DNA of 64,000 nt from Planococcus antarcticus DSM 14505 (GCF_001687565.2 NZ_CP016534.2:3166501-3230500), one strand, 5' to 3'; counted from the stretch's first letter, positions 52,472 through 61,126 are shown. A program made the numbers and translations. The notes: a model not told the origin generated them from the letters alone.

Positions 52472-52872
52472 TAGATTCGTAGTTTCGTCCCTTTCATAGT
52501 AGCATAGAAAGAAAGCAAACCATATAAGTTGAGCTATATAAGTTGAACTTAAGAATCATCATATTGTAAACTGCGTCGGCCGATTTGGGTAAAGCACAGA
52601 CGATTGCTCCTGCGCAAGCTCGTCGCAAATGAGGTCCCGGGAATGCCTGGTCCGTTTTCTGGCAGGAGCCCAGCCCATGGACACGCCGCCGCTAAGAGAG
52701 CCACTTCACTTAATAAGAACTACTATTTCTTCGCTAACTTACAGATATCGAGCAACGCGACTGAGGAGGCTTGGCGCTCGTCCGCGACAAGCGCAGCTGG
52801 TTTGCGGAATACCTGCTACGAAGGTTTATTAATTCACCTTATATCGTTTCGTTTCAGAAAAGGAGATTTGTT
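52472..52872. repeat. Gene-free gap with a copy of an intergenic repeat
   Basis: About 400 bp upstream of the riboflavin operon and of the CHY zinc-finger gene. At 52600-52624 it holds ACGATTGCTCCTGCGCAAGC TCGTC (written in two parts) and at 52674-52682 CCCATGGAC; both recur in the same order at 53892-53916 and 53973-53981. The direct/inverted pair ATATAAGTTGA / TATATAAGTTGA lies at 52526-52550. No gene is supported. Confidence 0.5.
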
Positions 52873-53196
52873 ATGCCCCATCATCAAGTAGTAAAAGGCA
52901 TCGGGGTTGATGTCGAAACACGCTGTGCTCACTATCATTCACCTATCGATCGGATTGCCATTAAATTTTTCTGCTGCCAAGAATACTTTCCGTGTTTCGA
53001 ATGCCATGAAGCCATCGGATGCGGCAAACAAAAGGTTTGGCCAAAAGAACGGTTCCAAGAAAAGGCAGTTTTATGTGGGACTTGCGGATATGAACTGTCT
53101 GTCGTTGAATATTTAGCCTGCGCATCCATTTGTCCGAGTTGTTCTTCATCGTTCAATCCCGGCTGCAGCATACACAGGCATCTTTATTTCGAATAA
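52873..53196 (+). CDS. CHY zinc-finger protein
   Basis: 107 residues, matching the stand-alone CHY zinc-finger family. Metal-ligand clusters are RCAHYHSP, KFFCCQEYFPCFECH, CGTCGYEL and CPSCSSSFNPGCSIH, giving about three zinc sites. The family includes fungal Hot13, acting in mitochondrial thiol/zinc handling; the bacterial role is unknown. AAAAGGAGATTTGTT precedes ATG 52873, which rejects a longer in-frame start at 52771. It stands alone between two repeat-bearing gaps. Confidence 0.9.
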   Translation: MPHHQVVKGIGVDVETRCAHYHSPIDRIAIKFFCCQEYFPCFECHEAIGCGKQKVWPKERFQEKAVLCGTCGYELSVVEYLACASICPSCSSSFNPGCSIHRHLYFE

Positions 53197-53279
53197 AAAA
53201 ATTTCAATCAATGCAGGATTCCCCTTCTCCTGATTGAAGCAGGAGACTTACTGACTGTAATAGCCGAATAAACGAAATA

Positions 53280-53316
53280 AAGCCATGTGAGAGAATGATT
53301 ACTCTCACATGGCTTT
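53280..53316 (-). terminator. Terminator overlapping the acetyltransferase stop codon
   Basis: AAAGCCATGTGAGAG / CTCTCACATGGCTTT is a perfect 15-bp stem; the last codons and TGA of the minus-strand gene form its ascending arm. It could also end the CHY gene on the plus strand. Confidence 0.9.
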
Positions 53317-53793
53317 ATTAATAGGCAGTGACATTACATATTGCTCACCTTTCGAGCGCATGATTCGCCGGCCTGTGTCTTTAAATCCGGCTTTTTGATA
53401 CAAGCGCTGCGCGGGTATATTCCGGGCATTAACCCCGAGAACCACTTCATCGAAATCTGGAAACTCCATTTCCAAGAATTCCGGCAGCGCATAGATAGAT
53501 CCTGTCGCGATTCCTCTTCCCTGATATTTGGGATTCACGGAAAACCCTCTTAACAGCAAAGCTCTGGGGTTATCTGAATGTTTCTTCCGATCTTCCGATT
53601 CATCCAGTTCGAAAAAACCCGCATCCTCACCTCTTGCTTTGATGATAATAAAATGTTTTAGCGGATCTTTAGCATCTTTTTCGATGATTTCTTTAGGCAA
53701 CCGCGTGAACTCTAGTTGGTTTGATGGCAAATCGTAATCGATTGACCCTTTTGAGGAGTAACGATGCAATGTAACTTCTCTTTTCTTAATCAA
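53305..53793 (-). CDS. GNAT-family N-acetyltransferase
   Basis: 162 residues with the acetyl-CoA-binding motif RGFSVNPKYQGRGIATGSIY (~88-107, Q/RxxGxG/A) and the following VVLGVNARNIPAQRLYQKAGF, typical of GNAT enzymes. The acceptor is unknown. The final codons overlap a terminator stem. Monocistronic. Confidence 0.9.
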   Translation of the reverse strand: MIKKREVTLHRYSSKGSIDYDLPSNQLEFTRLPKEIIEKDAKDPLKHFIIIKARGEDAGFFELDESEDRKKHSDNPRALLLRGFSVNPKYQGRGIATGSIYALPEFLEMEFPDFDEVVLGVNARNIPAQRLYQKAGFKDTGRRIMRSKGEQYVMSLPINKAM

Positions 53794-54149
53794 GCTATAA
53801 CAACCTCCTTATTTACTTTCGCTGTCTACAGCAACTATTATGTGTTGACCTTAAAAATCATCCTTTTATACACCGCTTTGGATAGAGCAAGACGATTACT
53901 CCTGCGCAAGCTCTTCTCCAGTACGGAGTCAGGATTTCCCTTTGATCCCGCTGACTCCCGCTATGGGCTTATCCCATGGACGCACTAGCACTGATTTAGT
54001 CGATTGAAAATAAAAAACGTAAAATCTCGCTACTATCTTACGTTAGATCACTTGATAAGAGTCGTTAGATCAACTTGTATAGCTACCAAATCTAATGACA
54101 AGTAGATGGATGCATAGGAGTCACCAATTCTATACTCTATGCGACTGTC
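53794..54149. repeat. Gene-free gap with second copy of the 52.6-kb repeat
   Basis: About 355 bp. The blocks at 53892-53916 (ACGATTACTCCTGCGCAAGC then TCTTC) and 53973-53981 (CCCATGGAC) match those at 52.6 kb in order and orientation, with a diverged interior. Near 54078 CAACTTGTATAGCTA resembles the shared AT motif at 36.3 and 60.0 kb. No gene is supported. Confidence 0.5.
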
Positions 54150-54974
54150 TTACTCTTTTTCCAGTGTTACCACGACAACTTCGGGCAGATTAAAAATACG
54201 GACAGGAAACGTACTATTACCAAGCCCTCGGCTGACGACCATTTCCGTTTGATCTTTTTCGAAGATTCCCTCTGTTACTTTTGGAAACCACCCTTGTCCT
54301 GGAGCAATCAAACCGCCAAGTCCGGGAATGCGAATTTGGCCGCCGTGAGCATGTCCGGAAAAGACGACATCTACTTCTTCTTCGGCATAAACGGATAGAT
54401 ACTCCGGACGATGAGCCAGCAGCAGCGTGAAGTCATCTGTCAGCTGTGCATGTTCAAGGCTGTTCTGCGTAGCTTCGTCCTCATGTATATCAGGAACCAT
54501 CAAAGGATCGTCAATTCCTGCAACCTGGATTGTTGCCCCTGCTTTTTCCCATTCTACCGACTCATCTGCCAAGACCACAACACCCCGTTCACGTAATGCA
54601 GATGCAATTTCTGCAACCTGATTGGAAGCCACTTCATGGTTTCCAGTAACATAATAAACACTACTCATCTCTACAAGCGCGTCGACCAGCACCAAGCTCG
54701 CACCCAGGTCATAACGGTTGCTGTCAACAAGATCCCCCGTCAAAAAGATAGCATCGGGACCAGCCGCTTCGACCTTTTCTATCAACGACGATTGATTTCT
54801 TCCAAACGTGGCATTATGTAAATCCGATACTTGAACAATTCTTGTCCCGTCAAAAGCTTCCGGCAGCTTCTCAGAAGTTACCGTATATTCAGTGGTTTGC
54901 ACCCACTTATTACTGATCCAAATTCCACTCCATATCAATAGCACTATCAGAATAAATACTGTAAGTTTCTTCAT
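54150..54974 (-). CDS. Membrane-anchored metallophosphoesterase (YkuE/YkoQ-like)
   Basis: 274-residue calcineurin-type phosphoesterase with an N-terminal membrane anchor (~3-22). Metal motifs are VQVSDLHNATFG (Asp-x-His), FLTGDLVDS (GD), YVTGNHEVA (GNHE), LLAHRPEY and VVFSGHAHGGQ (GHxH), all intact. The active domain should face outside. Relatives act on lipid or cell-wall phosphates; the substrate here is unknown. Monocistronic. Confidence 0.93.
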   Translation of the reverse strand: MKKLTVFILIVLLIWSGIWISNKWVQTTEYTVTSEKLPEAFDGTRIVQVSDLHNATFGRNQSSLIEKVEAAGPDAIFLTGDLVDSNRYDLGASLVLVDALVEMSSVYYVTGNHEVASNQVAEIASALRERGVVVLADESVEWEKAGATIQVAGIDDPLMVPDIHEDEATQNSLEHAQLTDDFTLLLAHRPEYLSVYAEEEVDVVFSGHAHGGQIRIPGLGGLIAPGQGWFPKVTEGIFEKDQTEMVVSRGLGNSTFPVRIFNLPEVVVVTLEKE

Positions 54975-55070
54975 GAAAAGTAACCTCTATTCGATTTTAA
55001 TTAAGTCAATCGGGTTTCTAATTCACGTCATTTTTTACCAAACCAGACGCGCGGCAAGATAAAAAGTGAG

Positions 55071-55487
55071 TCATTTTTTTCTCTCTGCATCGCCATACAC
55101 TGTTTCTGTGGCTGTAATCTCAATCTTTAAGCGATCGGGCCCTTCCAGGAAAACCGCATAATAATCTGGACCGCCTGCATATGGATGAAGATCTTCATAT
55201 AAGATTCGCGCTCCCCATTGTCTCATTTTTTCAGTCATTTCGTCCACTTGTACGCGTGAATCCGCATGAAACGCTAAATGATTCAATCCTGTTTCTTTGC
55301 GATGAAAAGGCGTTTGAAGAAATTTCTCTTCAGTTTGCACAAAAACAATATACGTAGGACCTGACTTGTAACTGAAGCCTTGTTGCCATTCCTGAAACAA
55401 TGCATATCCAAGCGGCGGCAGCAGCTCGCTATAGAAAGATCTCGACTCTGTTAAGTTTGATACGTTCAGTTCAACATGATGCAACAT
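55071..55487 (-). CDS. VOC-superfamily (glyoxalase/bleomycin-resistance fold) protein
   Basis: 138 residues forming two beta-alpha-beta-beta-beta units of the vicinal oxygen chelate fold. Putative metal ligands are His in MLHHVELNV, His in GLNHLAFHA and Glu in DRLKIEITA. The overall form matches the YckA/YyaH-like lyase or dioxygenase proteins; reaction unknown. Monocistronic. Confidence 0.87.
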   Translation of the reverse strand: MLHHVELNVSNLTESRSFYSELLPPLGYALFQEWQQGFSYKSGPTYIVFVQTEEKFLQTPFHRKETGLNHLAFHADSRVQVDEMTEKMRQWGARILYEDLHPYAGGPDYYAVFLEGPDRLKIEITATETVYGDAERKK

Positions 55488-55654
55488 TTGCTAATCTCCT
55501 TTTTCACATTTTTACATTCTCCTAAAGAAGTCTTCTTTTTAAAGCCTAGCTAAGTCATGTTTTTTGTTACATAGCCAAGTTCTCTCGTAACTCTGAAACA
55601 AGGAATCAGAACCGTTAGCTAATTTAAATTCGACTACTCCCCCGAATCTTCAGA

Positions 55655-56440
55655 CTAAACTTTGGTTTTTGCTTTGTTTTTCCGAGATGCCCAGCTACCA
55701 AGAACAAATAAAGCTACAATGATCAGAACAGCAACTCCGATTGCGCCTGCTAAGCTAGCGCTATCCGAACTCCCAGTTAACCAGGCTGTTGCATATTGAG
55801 GCAGCTTTACTGGAGAGATGGCCCAACTCGTTCCGAATAAACCATCAGCCAGCTGAAGAATGACATAGATGGCAAATGCAACAGCCGCTGCAAGCCCACC
55901 ATTTGGCATAGCAGCACTCGCCGCCACAACAATGGAAACGATAAGCATCACCCAGATGCTATAGGTCCCCACCATTTGAAGAAGCATGCCGAACTCAACT
56001 GTTCCAAAAAATAATAGCGTGTAATAATACCCCGCCAGGAATCCAAGCCAAACACTGAATAAAGAAATAGCAGATGCCATCACCCACTTACTGAGAAAGT
56101 ATACCGGAAAAGAAAGTGGACGCACATACAATAAAGTAGCTGTTCCACTTTTACGTTCTCCAGCAACAGTTCCCATATAAGCCAGAATCAGCACCGCGAT
56201 TCCGATAGTTTGAAATTGTTCCATGACTGCGATTAAAATCTGTTCAGGTGCTGGTGTCGGGAATTCAAATACTGCCCCTTCCGGCAGTCCACCAGATGAC
56301 TCTATTATCTGCGGCAGAAAGTAATTCACCACAGGCTCTGTAATCCCCAAAAGAATGAAAATGGCAGGTATCCAGTAAATCTTATAATTACGCATGTTTT
56401 CCCGCCACTCTTTTTGCATGAGAACGCTGAATTGGTTCAT
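55655..56440 (-). CDS. yxlG: ABC transporter permease (YxlG/NosY-like)
   Basis: 261-residue permease with six predicted membrane helices (for example IGIAVLILAYMGTVAGERKSG, with the conserved AGERxxGT segment at ~90) of the ABC-2/NosY type. It overlaps the ATPase gene by 4 nt. Together with the ATPase and the PLDc_N-type small membrane protein upstream it reproduces the YxlEFG set of B. subtilis, which there belongs to the sigY operon. Confidence 0.88.
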   Translation of the reverse strand: MNQFSVLMQKEWRENMRNYKIYWIPAIFILLGITEPVVNYFLPQIIESSGGLPEGAVFEFPTPAPEQILIAVMEQFQTIGIAVLILAYMGTVAGERKSGTATLLYVRPLSFPVYFLSKWVMASAISLFSVWLGFLAGYYYTLLFFGTVEFGMLLQMVGTYSIWVMLIVSIVVAASAAMPNGGLAAAVAFAIYVILQLADGLFGTSWAISPVKLPQYATAWLTGSSDSASLAGAIGVAVLIIVALFVLGSWASRKNKAKTKV

Positions 56441-57318
56441 TTGGCAGCGACCACCTTCATAAAGATTTCTTCCAGAGACACTGTTTGAAAATCGATTCCC
56501 AGGATATCCTGGTTTTCAAAAGCCAGAACTTGGAGAACTTGCTGCATGGTTGGACTGCTTTTTTGAACAGGAAGAAAAATCGCATCTCCTTTAAGTTCAA
56601 GTTTCCATGGCAGTCTTCCAACAAACGATGCCGCTTGGTTATGATTTGGAAACCGTATTCTTATATGTGGATCGGCATGCCGATTCTTGACTTCACTCAA
56701 AGAACCCTGCTCAATCAAACGCCCATCTTTCATAAACAACAGCTGATCGGTCATTTCTTCCGCGTCATTTAAAATATGAGTAGAGTATAGGATGGTTGTA
56801 TCCTGTTGCAACGTCTTCAACAAAGTCATAATTTCTCGTCGGCCAGTCGGATCCAATGCTGAAATCGGTTCATCCAAAAGAAGAAGCTTTGGCTGATGGA
56901 CAATTGCCTGTGCCAAACCTAAACGTTGCTTCATCCCTCCTGAAAAAGCACCGGTCTTTTTATTTATGGCAGTTGCTAGTCCCACGAATTCCAAAGTGCG
57001 GATTGCCTGTAGCCTAGCTTTCTTAGCCTCAATACCGCTAATTTTCGCAGCCATCTCCAAAAACTCAAGTGCCGTCAGCCAAGGAAAGAATTGCGGATAC
57101 TGAGGAAGAAAACCGATTGTAGTTCCTTCAGCCATTGTAATAATACCGCTTGACGGAGACAGCAAATCAGCCAGCATCGACAGGCTTGTCGTTTTTCCCG
57201 CTCCATTAGGTCCAATTAAAGCCGTAGCAGTCCCATTCTCCAATACAAAGGAAAGTTCTTCCACCACATTTTCCTGTCCATAGTGTTTCGTCAGCCTTTC
57301 CACTTCTGCTCTACTCAA
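56437..57318 (-). CDS. yxlF: ABC transporter ATP-binding protein (YxlF-like)
   Basis: 293 residues from TTG 57318. Walker A GPNGAGKTT (~35), Q-loop LPQYPQFFPWL, signature FSGGMKQRLGLAQAIV, Walker B LLLLDEPISALDP and switch YSTHIL are complete, with the C-terminal regulatory domain of exporter-type ATPases. GGAGGAG six nt before the TTG and a TTGA overlap with the upstream stop decide the start; the longer frame only reads through the upstream gene. Confidence 0.93.
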   Translation of the reverse strand: MSRAEVERLTKHYGQENVVEELSFVLENGTATALIGPNGAGKTTSLSMLADLLSPSSGIITMAEGTTIGFLPQYPQFFPWLTALEFLEMAAKISGIEAKKARLQAIRTLEFVGLATAINKKTGAFSGGMKQRLGLAQAIVHQPKLLLLDEPISALDPTGRREIMTLLKTLQQDTTILYSTHILNDAEEMTDQLLFMKDGRLIEQGSLSEVKNRHADPHIRIRFPNHNQAASFVGRLPWKLELKGDAIFLPVQKSSPTMQQVLQVLAFENQDILGIDFQTVSLEEIFMKVVAAK

Positions 57319-57509
57319 TAGTTTCTCCTCCCAATAACAAAGTATAAAAGGGGGCCAATGATATTGATAACAACAATAAGTGCGCCCCACATCCATTTAG
57401 GTCCGTATGGATTAGGGTTTTTTATCAAATCCACTAATGCAAAAATCATTAAGGCAAATTGAATAATGATAATCGGCAGCAGAGCCAATATTAATGTTGT
57501 TTGATCCAT
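57315..57509 (-). CDS. yxlE: PLDc_N-domain small membrane protein (YxlE-like)
   Basis: 64 residues, two membrane helices (LILALLPIIIIQFALMIFAL and ALIVVINIIGPLLYFVIG) with NPNPYGPKWMWG between: the phospholipase-D N-terminal-like (PLDc_N) module found as a stand-alone protein. GAGGTGACGTTTG precedes ATG 57509. It is first in the operon and ends in a TTGA overlap with the ATPase. In B. subtilis YxlE, together with YxlD, restrains SigY; no sigY or yxlC/D is present here. Confidence 0.87.
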   Translation of the reverse strand: MDQTTLILALLPIIIIQFALMIFALVDLIKNPNPYGPKWMWGALIVVINIIGPLLYFVIGRRNY

Positions 57510-57597
57510 CAAACGTCACCTCTTCTTTGTTTTCCTGTAAAAGATCCTATAGATTATGTTCTCTGCATTCCCGCCCATTTCCTCTATTACGAAATGC

Positions 57598-57632
57598 AAA
57601 AACACCGAAGGCAGTGCCCATTCGGTGTTTGT
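57598..57632 (-). terminator. Terminator downstream of msrA
   Basis: AAACACCGAA / TTCGGTGTTTTT stem-loop, usable on either strand; lies between msrA and the yxlEFG-like operon. Confidence 0.75.
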
Positions 57633-57768
57633 TTTCTACTTCTCATGACAACGCAGTTTCTTCGTTCAATTTTAAGATGAAATTACAAGCCAATAAGTTT
57701 TTACCGCAAATGACTTTCTAATATTCCTCTTGGTTCTTGTACTCCATGAGGTAGAACAGCTTTTCCCA

Positions 57769-58455
57769 CTACCATTTCATTTTTGAAAAGAGTTTAATCA
57801 AGAATTTTTGTTCGACTTCTTCCATGTTCCATTGTGCGATTTCTTCACGCACACTGTCTTTTGTGCCATAACCTTTCACAAATCCATTTAGTCGAGCAGC
57901 AAAAGTTGAGTCTGTCAGCAATTCTCTGTCCGGATAAAGTTCTGCCAACTGCTCCAATGCCTTGGGATATCTTTTCAAGTAGTATTTTTGATGACGTTCT
58001 TCAGCTGCAGTGAACCCGCTAAAGGGTGTAATTTCTGTTTCAATTGTTTCGCCCAATTTCGCTTCCATTTCTTTTTTGATAGCCTCAACCGTCTGGTGCT
58101 GCTGCTCTGTATGGTAATGCCATAACGAAATATACTGTCTCCCTTTATAATTATCGCGATTTGGGTAATGGTTCTGCCAGAACTCCCTAAGCACATCTGT
58201 GTAACTGATTACCAGTGGGTCGAATTCAATTTGGACTGTTTCCGTGTGGTCACCCATTTGCCGGTAAGTGGGATTCAGCTCCGTTCCACCTGCGAAACCG
58301 ACACGGGTTCTTACTACTCCAGGCATGCCTCCGAATCGCGCCTCCGGTCCCCAGAAGCAACCCATCCCAAAAGTGGCAAGTTCCAATCGTCTGTCACTTT
58401 GATGGAGACCTTCTTCAATTTGCTTAATAGTCATTTGCTGAAACTCCACCTTCAT
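57769..58455 (-). CDS. msrA: Peptide methionine sulfoxide reductase MsrA
   Basis: Reduces methionine-S-sulfoxide in oxidised proteins. The catalytic Cys is in FGMGCFWGPEARF, followed by VVRTRVGFAGGTELNPTY, DHTETVQIEFDP and HQKYYLKR. The C-terminal part extends ~50 residues beyond the core (PDRELLTDSTFAARLNGF). Several starts are possible: ATG 58455 after AAGGAGGA, or ATG 58434 with GGTGGAG nine nt upstream. Monocistronic; fits the oxidative-stress theme of the window. Confidence 0.95.
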   Translation of the reverse strand: MKVEFQQMTIKQIEEGLHQSDRRLELATFGMGCFWGPEARFGGMPGVVRTRVGFAGGTELNPTYRQMGDHTETVQIEFDPLVISYTDVLREFWQNHYPNRDNYKGRQYISLWHYHTEQQHQTVEAIKKEMEAKLGETIETEITPFSGFTAAEERHQKYYLKRYPKALEQLAELYPDRELLTDSTFAARLNGFVKGYGTKDSVREEIAQWNMEEVEQKFLIKLFSKMKW

Positions 58456-58606
58456 CATTCCTCCTTCTTTGCCCATCGATTTCGTTGCAATTACTATACA
58501 ATTTGCTGTTATTTCCTTAGAATTAATGTAACAAGACTACTCAGAAAATGCATGACTCAGATTTTTCGTTTGGCAAATCTACAACAAAAGAAAGTGGGTG
58601 TATGTA

Positions 58607-59191
58607 ATGAAGAGTCGAAGAAAAGAAATCATTTCCTACTTCAAGAGGATGGACCGCAGTTTTTTCATGGACTCCAATAAAGACTTGGCCGTATTTGACC
58701 AGGCCTTGCCGATTGGATTTGAACAAACCATTTCACAGCCTTCACTGGTTCTCGAAATGACGCTGGCGCTCGACCTTCAGCCTGGACAGAAGGTGTTGGA
58801 ACTTGGGACAGGCTCAGGCTTTCAAACCGCTTTGCTTGCGGCTTTTTCCGGTTCCGTCTACACCATCGAGAGGATTGACGAATTGCACAAGCGCGCACAG
58901 GAGCGGCTCGGTCAATTAGACTTCCGCAACATCTATTTTAAACTGGGCGATGGAAGTGAAGGCTGGGTAGAGCAGGCTCCCTTCGACCGGATCATGGTCA
59001 CAGCCGCGGCTTCTGAAGTACCGAGAGAGCTTCTTGAGCAAATGAGTAAAGATGGAAAGATGGTCATTCCTGTGGGCAGCTCCTTCAGCCAGGAACTGCG
59101 ATTAATCGAGAAGGATAATGCTGGCAAGGTTCACACCACTCTATTGAATGAAGTGTTATTTGTGCCTTTAAAAGGTAAGTATGAAAAATAA
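58607..59191 (+). CDS. pcm: Protein-L-isoaspartate O-methyltransferase family protein
   Basis: 194 residues. The substrate-site segment FDQALPIGFEQTISQPSLV and the SAM-binding VLELGTGSGFQTALLAAFSG and VYTIERIDELHKRAQERL are clear, then FDRIMVTAAASEVP and GKMVIPVGSS. It would methylate isoaspartyl residues for repair of aged proteins. The frame opens at a GTG three codons upstream; ATG 58607 is preferred though neither has a strong ribosome-binding site. Monocistronic. Confidence 0.93.
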   Translation: MKSRRKEIISYFKRMDRSFFMDSNKDLAVFDQALPIGFEQTISQPSLVLEMTLALDLQPGQKVLELGTGSGFQTALLAAFSGSVYTIERIDELHKRAQERLGQLDFRNIYFKLGDGSEGWVEQAPFDRIMVTAAASEVPRELLEQMSKDGKMVIPVGSSFSQELRLIEKDNAGKVHTTLLNEVLFVPLKGKYEK

Positions 59192-59246
59192 ATGATACAC
59201 TCCACTTGGCTTTAAACATAGCGGAACACATCTCCTGACAGCTGAA

Positions 59247-59765
59247 TTAGGTGTTTTCTTCACGGTTGCCATTGGGCTTTACCGGTGTATTGGGGGTTTG
59301 CCCAAGCAAAATCATACCGACTAAAATGAAAACCACCGCTGCTCCATTCCAAGCAAGATCATAGGGCAACAAATCCACTCCGTAACGGATTTGGTGAAGC
59401 TCCAATAATTTATGGTGAATAATGCCATCGTAAAGCTGAAAAGCTCCGGCACCGAGCAGCACGCCGCCTAACCAACGCTTTGGCCACCAGGCTTTTCTGC
59501 GCTGAAGATCAGCAAAAAGAAACAAAGAGGCTACGGTCGCAAACCAGCTGAAGGCATGAAAAAAGCCATCTGAAACCAATCCTGCGTCCGCGGTAGACCG
59601 ATCATAAAAATGGTGCCAATGCAGCAACTGATGGAATATCGTCTCATCAATGAACGCCACTAATCCGATTCCGAACAAGAGTCCTGACCAGACATTTCTT
59701 TTGGCATGGACTCTTCGGTTTTTTTCTTTTGTATAGTCCGTGGTTTTGACTGTAGGTGAAGGCAT
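59247..59765 (-). CDS. DUF2243 membrane protein
   Basis: 172 residues with four predicted membrane helices. The diagnostic stretch is VAFIDETIFHQLLHWHHFYD (~35-55), rich in His, followed by GAFQLYDGIIHHKLLELHQIRYG; these conserved His/Asp/Glu residues in or near the membrane suggest a metal or heme site. The family has no established function. Several actinobacterial and Bacillales members are next to cytochrome oxidase genes, but not here. Confidence 0.88.
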   Translation of the reverse strand: MPSPTVKTTDYTKEKNRRVHAKRNVWSGLLFGIGLVAFIDETIFHQLLHWHHFYDRSTADAGLVSDGFFHAFSWFATVASLFLFADLQRRKAWWPKRWLGGVLLGAGAFQLYDGIIHHKLLELHQIRYGVDLLPYDLAWNGAAVVFILVGMILLGQTPNTPVKPNGNREENT

Positions 59766-60394
59766 GGGTTGCTCCTTTCTATATAAGTAGAACTAAAAGA
59801 TAGGGAGAAAACAGCGGAGACGCCGGCGGAAAGCGAGCACAGGAACGCCAAGCAATCATTTAAAGCGCCTTACTCATTCGATTTCCTCGGAAAATCAAGA
59901 AGAAGAAGGCTTGACTACTAATAAGAAAGCGTCCGCCCTGGAACGATTTCTTCGTTTCTTCATACTAGTTAAGTTGAAAAAGCTAATTCTTTAGTCCACC
60001 ATATATAGTTAAATCGACTCTTTCAAAATAAGTAAAAGCTATTGTATCTTTTCCCAAATAATACCCTTTTATTACTGACATAAAACAAAGAAGTTAGAAG
60101 AAAAACCTGAAACCTGATTCAATAAGACCGATTTTATTTACTTGACCTTCTATTTGATTCCAAATAAATGAATCAGACATCAAAATCCCAACATCTTTTA
60201 TTCAATTCTTTAAAAAGCGGCAGAACCCCCGTGTAATTAAGCCAATTAAACTGAATGTCTTTTACCGAATCTACCCCTGACCGCAGGAATCGATGATGTT
60301 GTTCTAACTAGGTAACTGGGACATATAGCGATACGCACCAATATAGTTAACAGGCCAAATTGGCCACAGCTGAAGTACAGAAGGAGACCTACTC
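59766..60394. repeat. 629-bp gap with degenerate GC-rich repeat
   Basis: At 59813-59955 are blocks such as GGAGACGCCGGCGGAAAGCG and GAAAGCGTCCGCCCTGGAAC, which look like decayed ends of the GC-rich intergenic repeat common in Planococcaceae-like genomes, in inverted relation. At 59976-60013 is the motif GAAAAAGCTAATTCTTTAGT followed by CCACCATATATAGTTA, shared with 36.3 and 63.2 kb. The right part (60.02-60.37 kb) is AT-rich and featureless apart from the promoter zone of the next gene. Confidence 0.5.
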
Positions 60395-61090
60395 ATGTCA
60401 AATGAAAAAACAATACACACTGAAGTCGGCAGTTATATTTCCACTTTACTGCGAGACAATTTTGGAAAGGGCCCCACATCAGTATTTGTGACAGTCAACC
60501 CCCCTTTTATTTCCATCCACCTTCGAGGTTTTTTAGCTCCTACTGAAAAAATTCTACTGAGGCAGCAAGAGCACCGAAGAGTTCTAGAAACACGGGACCT
60601 ATTGATGAATCAGTTGGCCGCGGATATTAAATTGCATTTATGGAAAATTGGGAAACTCGAAGTTTCAGAGATATACGCAGACTGGAATTTAGACACCCAC
60701 ACAGGCATGATCTTAGCGGTCATGGCGGACAAATCACCTGCTGAAGATTTTGAATGGGACTCGGATATTGAAGAAAAAAAGATTTGCGCTGAAGTGAATG
60801 AAGCCAGTCGAAAAGCTCAAAAAACACCCGAATCAACTGAGTTATACTGGTTAAACAATCGCACACTGTTGATTGAGCGGTCGGGAATTTTTGTTGAAAT
60901 CGAAAAAGAGCTGATTAATGGAGGTTTTATTGAAGAATTGAAATTGGTCAAACGTCCTTTAGAAAGAAGATTGTTATTGCAGACCCGAATCGAAGTCATT
61001 TTACAACAACCAATTATGGAAGTCTTTCTTGACTGGAATTTCATCACAGACAAAGGCTATACTTTGGTGTTGCTGGAAATTGCCAAATAA
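60395..61090 (+). CDS. Two-domain DUF2294/MpsC-family protein
   Basis: 231 residues made of two related halves (~1-112 and ~128-231). The end of the first half reads EVSEIYADWNLDTHTGMILA and that of the second EVFLDWNFITDKGYTLVLLE, showing an internal duplication of the DUF2294 module. Pfam links the family to MpsC of a sodium-translocating membrane-potential system, but the present protein is soluble-looking and no mpsA/B is nearby. AAGGAGACCTACTC precedes ATG 60395. Function is uncertain. Confidence 0.85.
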   Translation: MSNEKTIHTEVGSYISTLLRDNFGKGPTSVFVTVNPPFISIHLRGFLAPTEKILLRQQEHRRVLETRDLLMNQLAADIKLHLWKIGKLEVSEIYADWNLDTHTGMILAVMADKSPAEDFEWDSDIEEKKICAEVNEASRKAQKTPESTELYWLNNRTLLIERSGIFVEIEKELINGGFIEELKLVKRPLERRLLLQTRIEVILQQPIMEVFLDWNFITDKGYTLVLLEIAK

Positions 61091-61126
61091 CGAAAAAAGC
61101 CAGCTTTTCAGCTGACTTCCACGGCC

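Noticed and set aside
52604..52891. Plus frames of 67-95 codons upstream of the CHY protein gene
   Set aside because: They lie in repeat sequence and lack ribosome-binding sites; the CHY gene start with AAAAGGAG is clearly at 52873.
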